A DNA stretch of 64,000 nucleotides from Cohnella caldifontis (GTDB lineage Bacteria > Bacillota > Bacilli > Paenibacillales > Paenibacillaceae): assembly GCF_029360585.1 (NCBI RefSeq), contig NZ_JAQZSJ010000006.1:62001-126000 (forward strand). Direction: 5' to 3'. The notes beneath the pieces are model-generated. The model was not told the DNA's origin, did no database searches, and was given only the letters and a program-made list of their open reading frames with translations. This document shows, piece by piece, positions 61,220 through 64,000 of the stretch. The position numbers were made by a program, and so were the translations under genes. Positions within the stretch are counted from its first letter, which is position 1; each line of letters starts with the position of its first letter.

Positions 61220-62326
61220 TTACTCGAACAACGCGTTCAATTGTTCTTCGGACAGCCACTCATCCAGCGTATACGTGTCCGGCTTATCCGCCACTTTCTT
61301 GAGTTCCGCTTCCAGCGTGTCGTTCTTGATGTGCGTGCCGATCGGATAGTAATAGGTGTTGTTCTGCAGGTTCAGCTTGCTCGTCTTGCCTTGCAGCATG
61401 CGGACGCCGATGCCGAGCGCGGTCGCGCCGATTCCCGGAGGATTGTTCTGCCCGTACGTGCTGAACTGCTGGCTGTCCTTCAGTTCCTTCCACTTCTTCA
61501 GGAACGCCACGTTATTCTCGCCCGTAATGACCGGAAGCGGCTTGTTCGCGGCCAGGAAGGCGTTCACGACGCCCAGCGCCATGCCGTCCTGCGTCAGTAC
61601 GCCGTCGATCTTCGGGTAGGAAGCGATCAGGTTGGACGTCACCTGTTGGGCGTTCGCTTCGTCCCAGTTGCCGTTCACTTCGGTCAGCACCTTGATGTCC
61701 GGGTAGCGGCCGAGCACTTCTTTCATGCCTTTGAGGCGGTTCACGTTCGCCGAGGCGCCGGCCAAACCGCTGACGATGACGATGTCGCCTTTGCCCCCGA
61801 CCGCGTCGACGAACCATTCCGCCAGGTTTTTGCCGAATTGCACCTGGTCGATGACCACGTTGATCGCTTTGGGCGACGTGACCGGCTGGTCGAACGTGAT
61901 GACGGTGATGCCCTTCTTCACGGCTTCTTCGATGACCGGGTTGAGAGCGGTTTCAGAGTTGGGATCGATCAGCAGCAAATCGACCTTGGAGTTGATCATG
62001 TTGCGGATTTGCGCGATTTGGTTGTTCACGTCTTGTCCGGCGTGCTGCACGATGATTTTCTCGATCCAGCCTTGTTGTTTGTATTGTTCGGCCAGCTTCT
62101 CGATGTCTTCCGTCATCTGCGTTCTCCAACCGTTGCCGATATACCCGTTGCTGACGCCGACGACGATCGGTTTCACTTTGTCCCCGGCGTCCGCGGCCGC
62201 GGAAGATGACGCCGTGCCGCCGGCGGCCGGCGAAGACGCTGCCGGGCTCTCTTTTTTGCCGCAGGCAGACAGTACCAGTACCGCCGCGAATATCACGCTT
62301 AAGACAATGGCCAGACTTCTTTTCAT
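61220..62326 (-). CDS. Sugar ABC transporter substrate-binding lipoprotein, MocB/RbsB-like
   Basis: 368 aa. Signal peptide with lipobox LSAC (Cys22), Ser/Ala-rich tether, then a Peripla_BP_4 domain (VGVSNGYIGNGWRTQMTEDIEK, LLIDPNSETALNPV, DGMALGVVNAFL). The GNGWR style of the first strand is that of the branch containing rhamnose, inositol or AI-2-type binding proteins. ATG 62326 follows AAAGGGAGG. First gene of the operon; a 31-nt element lies 173 bp upstream. Confidence 0.9.
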   Translation of the reverse strand: MKRSLAIVLSVIFAAVLVLSACGKKESPAASSPAAGGTASSSAAADAGDKVKPIVVGVSNGYIGNGWRTQMTEDIEKLAEQYKQQGWIEKIIVQHAGQDVNNQIAQIRNMINSKVDLLLIDPNSETALNPVIEEAVKKGITVITFDQPVTSPKAINVVIDQVQFGKNLAEWFVDAVGGKGDIVIVSGLAGASANVNRLKGMKEVLGRYPDIKVLTEVNGNWDEANAQQVTSNLIASYPKIDGVLTQDGMALGVVNAFLAANKPLPVITGENNVAFLKKWKELKDSQQFSTYGQNNPPGIGATALGIGVRMLQGKTSKLNLQNNTYYYPIGTHIKNDTLEAELKKVADKPDTYTLDEWLSEEQLNALFE

Positions 62327-62498
62327 GTAAAAGCCTCCCTTTAGCAATGGACATCCATGATTCTCCCACAGCACCCATCTTGTTCCCTCTATGTTGCGAC
62401 CCGCGGTTCCCGTCCCCCCTCGCGCCAGCGATCGCGCCCCCTGTCGGGCGGCGTCTGACACAAGGTTATCATGGATCTCCTTCCGGGCAGACTCACAG

Positions 62499-62529
62499 AA
62501 TCAACTTGTCGAGTGCAAAAATTATACCT
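62499..62529. promoter_or_regulatory. 31-nt shared element, copy 2 (upstream of the importer operon)
   Basis: Same element and orientation as at 57198-57228. It lies between the stop of the YesN-type regulator and the importer operon, as expected for a site used by that regulator. Confidence 0.55.
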
Positions 62530-62548
62530 TTGACAGCGGTTGCGCGAA

Positions 62549-64000
62549 TCAATTCCTTCCCCCCGGCGTTCCGGAAACCGCCTGTTCCGCGTATTGGCTC
62601 GGACTGACGCCGAAAAACTTCTTGAACACCTTGCTGAAATACTTCGGGTCGTCGTATCCGACGATTTCGGAGATTTCCTGCAGCTTCAGCGAAGTGGTCG
62701 ACATGAGGTTCCGGGCTTCCTCCATCCGGATTCTCGTCAAATAGCCGTTGAAACTTTCGCCGACGTACGTTTTGAAGATCCGGCTGAAATAAATCGGATT
62801 GATGTGGTATTTCTCCGAAATCGCGTTCAAGGTCAAGTCGGAGCTGCAAAATTCCTTGATATACTCCTTGACCCGGTAGACGATGTCCTTGCCGCTGGCG
62901 TCCTGCCCGCCGATGAGGTGCCGGCAGGAAGACTCCAAGTATTGGTACAGCCAGTCGACCATTTGGTCCACGAGGTGGAAACCGGCCACGATATCGGTCA
63001 AATCCCCGTCAAAACCCGCGGACTCGGCATCGTGGACGGCGGCTTCCTCCTGCGAGAATTGCTTGATGACCAAATAGATTTCGAAAAACAGCTCATAGGC
63101 GTGGTTATGGTTCGCGCCCGTTTTGTTCCGAACGGCTTGCCGGAACATATGCTGGATATGCTCCTTGGCTTTGTCCCATTTCTTCTCTTTCAGAAAACGA
63201 AGCAGCAGCTTCGTGTCGGCGGAGAAATTCGGCTTCTCGTTCCGCGAGGGAATCCGGGCGTAATCGATGATCCGGTCCGCGGAAGGCATGATCCTTTCCT
63301 TCATGGCGAACAACGCTTCCCGATAAGACTTTCGGACCGCCTCGGCGCTTTCGGAGACGGACCCCAGCCCCACGGTCACCCGGACGCCCAGCGAGCGCTC
63401 CAACTCCTCCGCGAAAGGAAATAACCGCCGAATCAGCGCATCCTTGTCCGCGGAAGTCTCCGGGTAAAACAGCAGGATGTAGTCGTGCTCGGGCCGGACG
63501 TTTCGCACGAAGAAGCCGCGTCCCAGCGTTTCCATCAGCTTCTGGCAAGCCGATTCGACGCGGGCGTAAAGCGTCGGGTTCCGGACCCCGTCGGAAGCGT
63601 CATGGGCGGCAGCCGCCAAATCGGCCTTAAGCAAGCCGATCAGCGCGTTCCCCCCTGCCCATTCGGCCGAAGCGGCGGAACTTGCGGGAGGATGCTTGTC
63701 GGACAACCAGTGCAGCAACGCCTCTTCCCTGCGCTTCGCCGTTTCCCGATCGGCCTTTTCCTTCCGCCAGGTTCCTTCGGAAACGCGGATCTCTTCCCGG
63801 ATTTTCTCCAGGGAAGCCAGCATCTCCTCGGATTTCAGCGGCTTCAGCAAATATTCCGAGATGCCGTATTTCATCGCGGTTCGGGCGTACTCGAATTCCC
63901 CGTAACCGCTGACGATGACGAACTTGGCGGGATGGCCGATCTCCGCCGCCTTCCGGATCAAGCCCAATCCGTCCATCTCCGGCATCGCGATGTCCGTGAT
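62549..64000 (-). CDS. YesN-family response regulator, cut by the window end
   Basis: At least 483 codons; the 5' end lies beyond base 64000. The visible part opens inside the receiver with ITDIAMPEMDG (phospho-acceptor Asp) and has the conserved Lys in LLKPLKSEE. A linker domain follows, then two AraC helix-turn-helices (LNAISEKYHINPIYFSRIFKTY and ISEIVGYDDPKYFSKVFKKF). The downstream importer operon and the dehydrogenase operon share a 31-nt element and are its likely targets. A YesM kinase gene is expected just outside the window. Confidence 0.92.
   Translation of the reverse strand: MTDIAMPEMDGLGLIRKAAEIGHPAKFVIVSGYGEFEYARTAMKYGISEYLLKPLKSEEMLASLEKIREEIRVSEGTWRKEKADRETAKRREEALLHWLSDKHPPASSAASAEWAGGNALIGLLKADLAAAAHDASDGVRNPTLYARVESACQKLMETLGRGFFVRNVRPEHDYILLFYPETSADKDALIRRLFPFAEELERSLGVRVTVGLGSVSESAEAVRKSYREALFAMKERIMPSADRIIDYARIPSRNEKPNFSADTKLLLRFLKEKKWDKAKEHIQHMFRQAVRNKTGANHNHAYELFFEIYLVIKQFSQEEAAVHDAESAGFDGDLTDIVAGFHLVDQMVDWLYQYLESSCRHLIGGQDASGKDIVYRVKEYIKEFCSSDLTLNAISEKYHINPIYFSRIFKTYVGESFNGYLTRIRMEEARNLMSTTSLKLQEISEIVGYDDPKYFSKVFKKFFGVSPSQYAEQAVSGTPGGRN

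Overview
The window looks like chromosomal DNA of a GC-rich, spore-forming Firmicute of the Paenibacillaceae (Paenibacillus/Cohnella type). The reasons are strong AGGAGG-type ribosome sites, several TTG/GTG starts, YesM/YesN two-component systems beside sugar ABC importers, an S-layer-homology protein, and sporulation-associated genes (a YyaC-type protease, a Mn-catalase, a Gly/Pro-rich small protein). No rRNA, tRNA, CRISPR array or prophage was seen. The only mobile-element trace is a truncated IS91-type transposase piece at about 39 kb.

Left part (0-16 kb). A glycine betaine/proline importer (opuAA-AB-AC) lies beside a BusR-like GntR/RCK_C regulator, which points to c-di-AMP control of osmolyte uptake. 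Next come a MerR/carboxymuconolactone-decarboxylase pair with a textbook 19-bp-spacer MerR promoter, a TauE/SafE exporter and a chemotaxis receptor. A sugar-sensing trio (anchored periplasmic-type binding protein, YesM kinase, YesN regulator) is followed by a sugar porter as its likely target. A MerR plus MFS efflux operon and a Mn-catalase close this part.

Middle (16-39 kb). This holds a divergent ArsR regulator and GH51 arabinofuranosidase, an AraC/GyrI regulator, malate:quinone oxidoreductase, a TmrB-like tunicamycin-resistance protein with a MOSC protein, a MerR/thioredoxin pair, an MprF-type membrane protein and gluconate permease plus kinase. A 1045-residue SLH surface protein carries eight C-terminal repeats of about 70 residues that resemble eukaryotic IQGAP repeats. 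A histidine kinase follows, with a response regulator interrupted by an in-frame TAA. An ABC exporter has a Fur-like box at its promoter.

Right part (39-64 kb). This is a carbohydrate or cyclitol catabolic island. It contains an RbsABC-type importer with a divergent YesM/YesN system, and then a six-gene operon: aldose epimerase, membrane di-iron oxygenase, Rieske ferredoxin, ferredoxin reductase, aldo/keto reductase and creatininase-family hydrolase. A LacI-solute-binding-protein fusion with a CTG start controls or accompanies it. An IolE/MocC-like isomerase, a Gfo/Idh/MocA dehydrogenase, a second four-gene sugar importer and a YesN regulator (cut by the window end) follow. The gene set matches the rhizopine (moc) catabolism genes of Sinorhizobium, so oxidative O-demethylation of a methylated inositol, inosamine or sugar is proposed.

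Non-coding DNA. Four intergenic spots hold tandem hairpin repeats with a fixed 51-52 bp period (two 38.4 kb and 57.3 kb pairs, six copies at 38.7 kb, four copies at 46.6 kb). A 31-nt element upstream of both the second importer operon and the Gfo/Idh operon suggests a common regulon.
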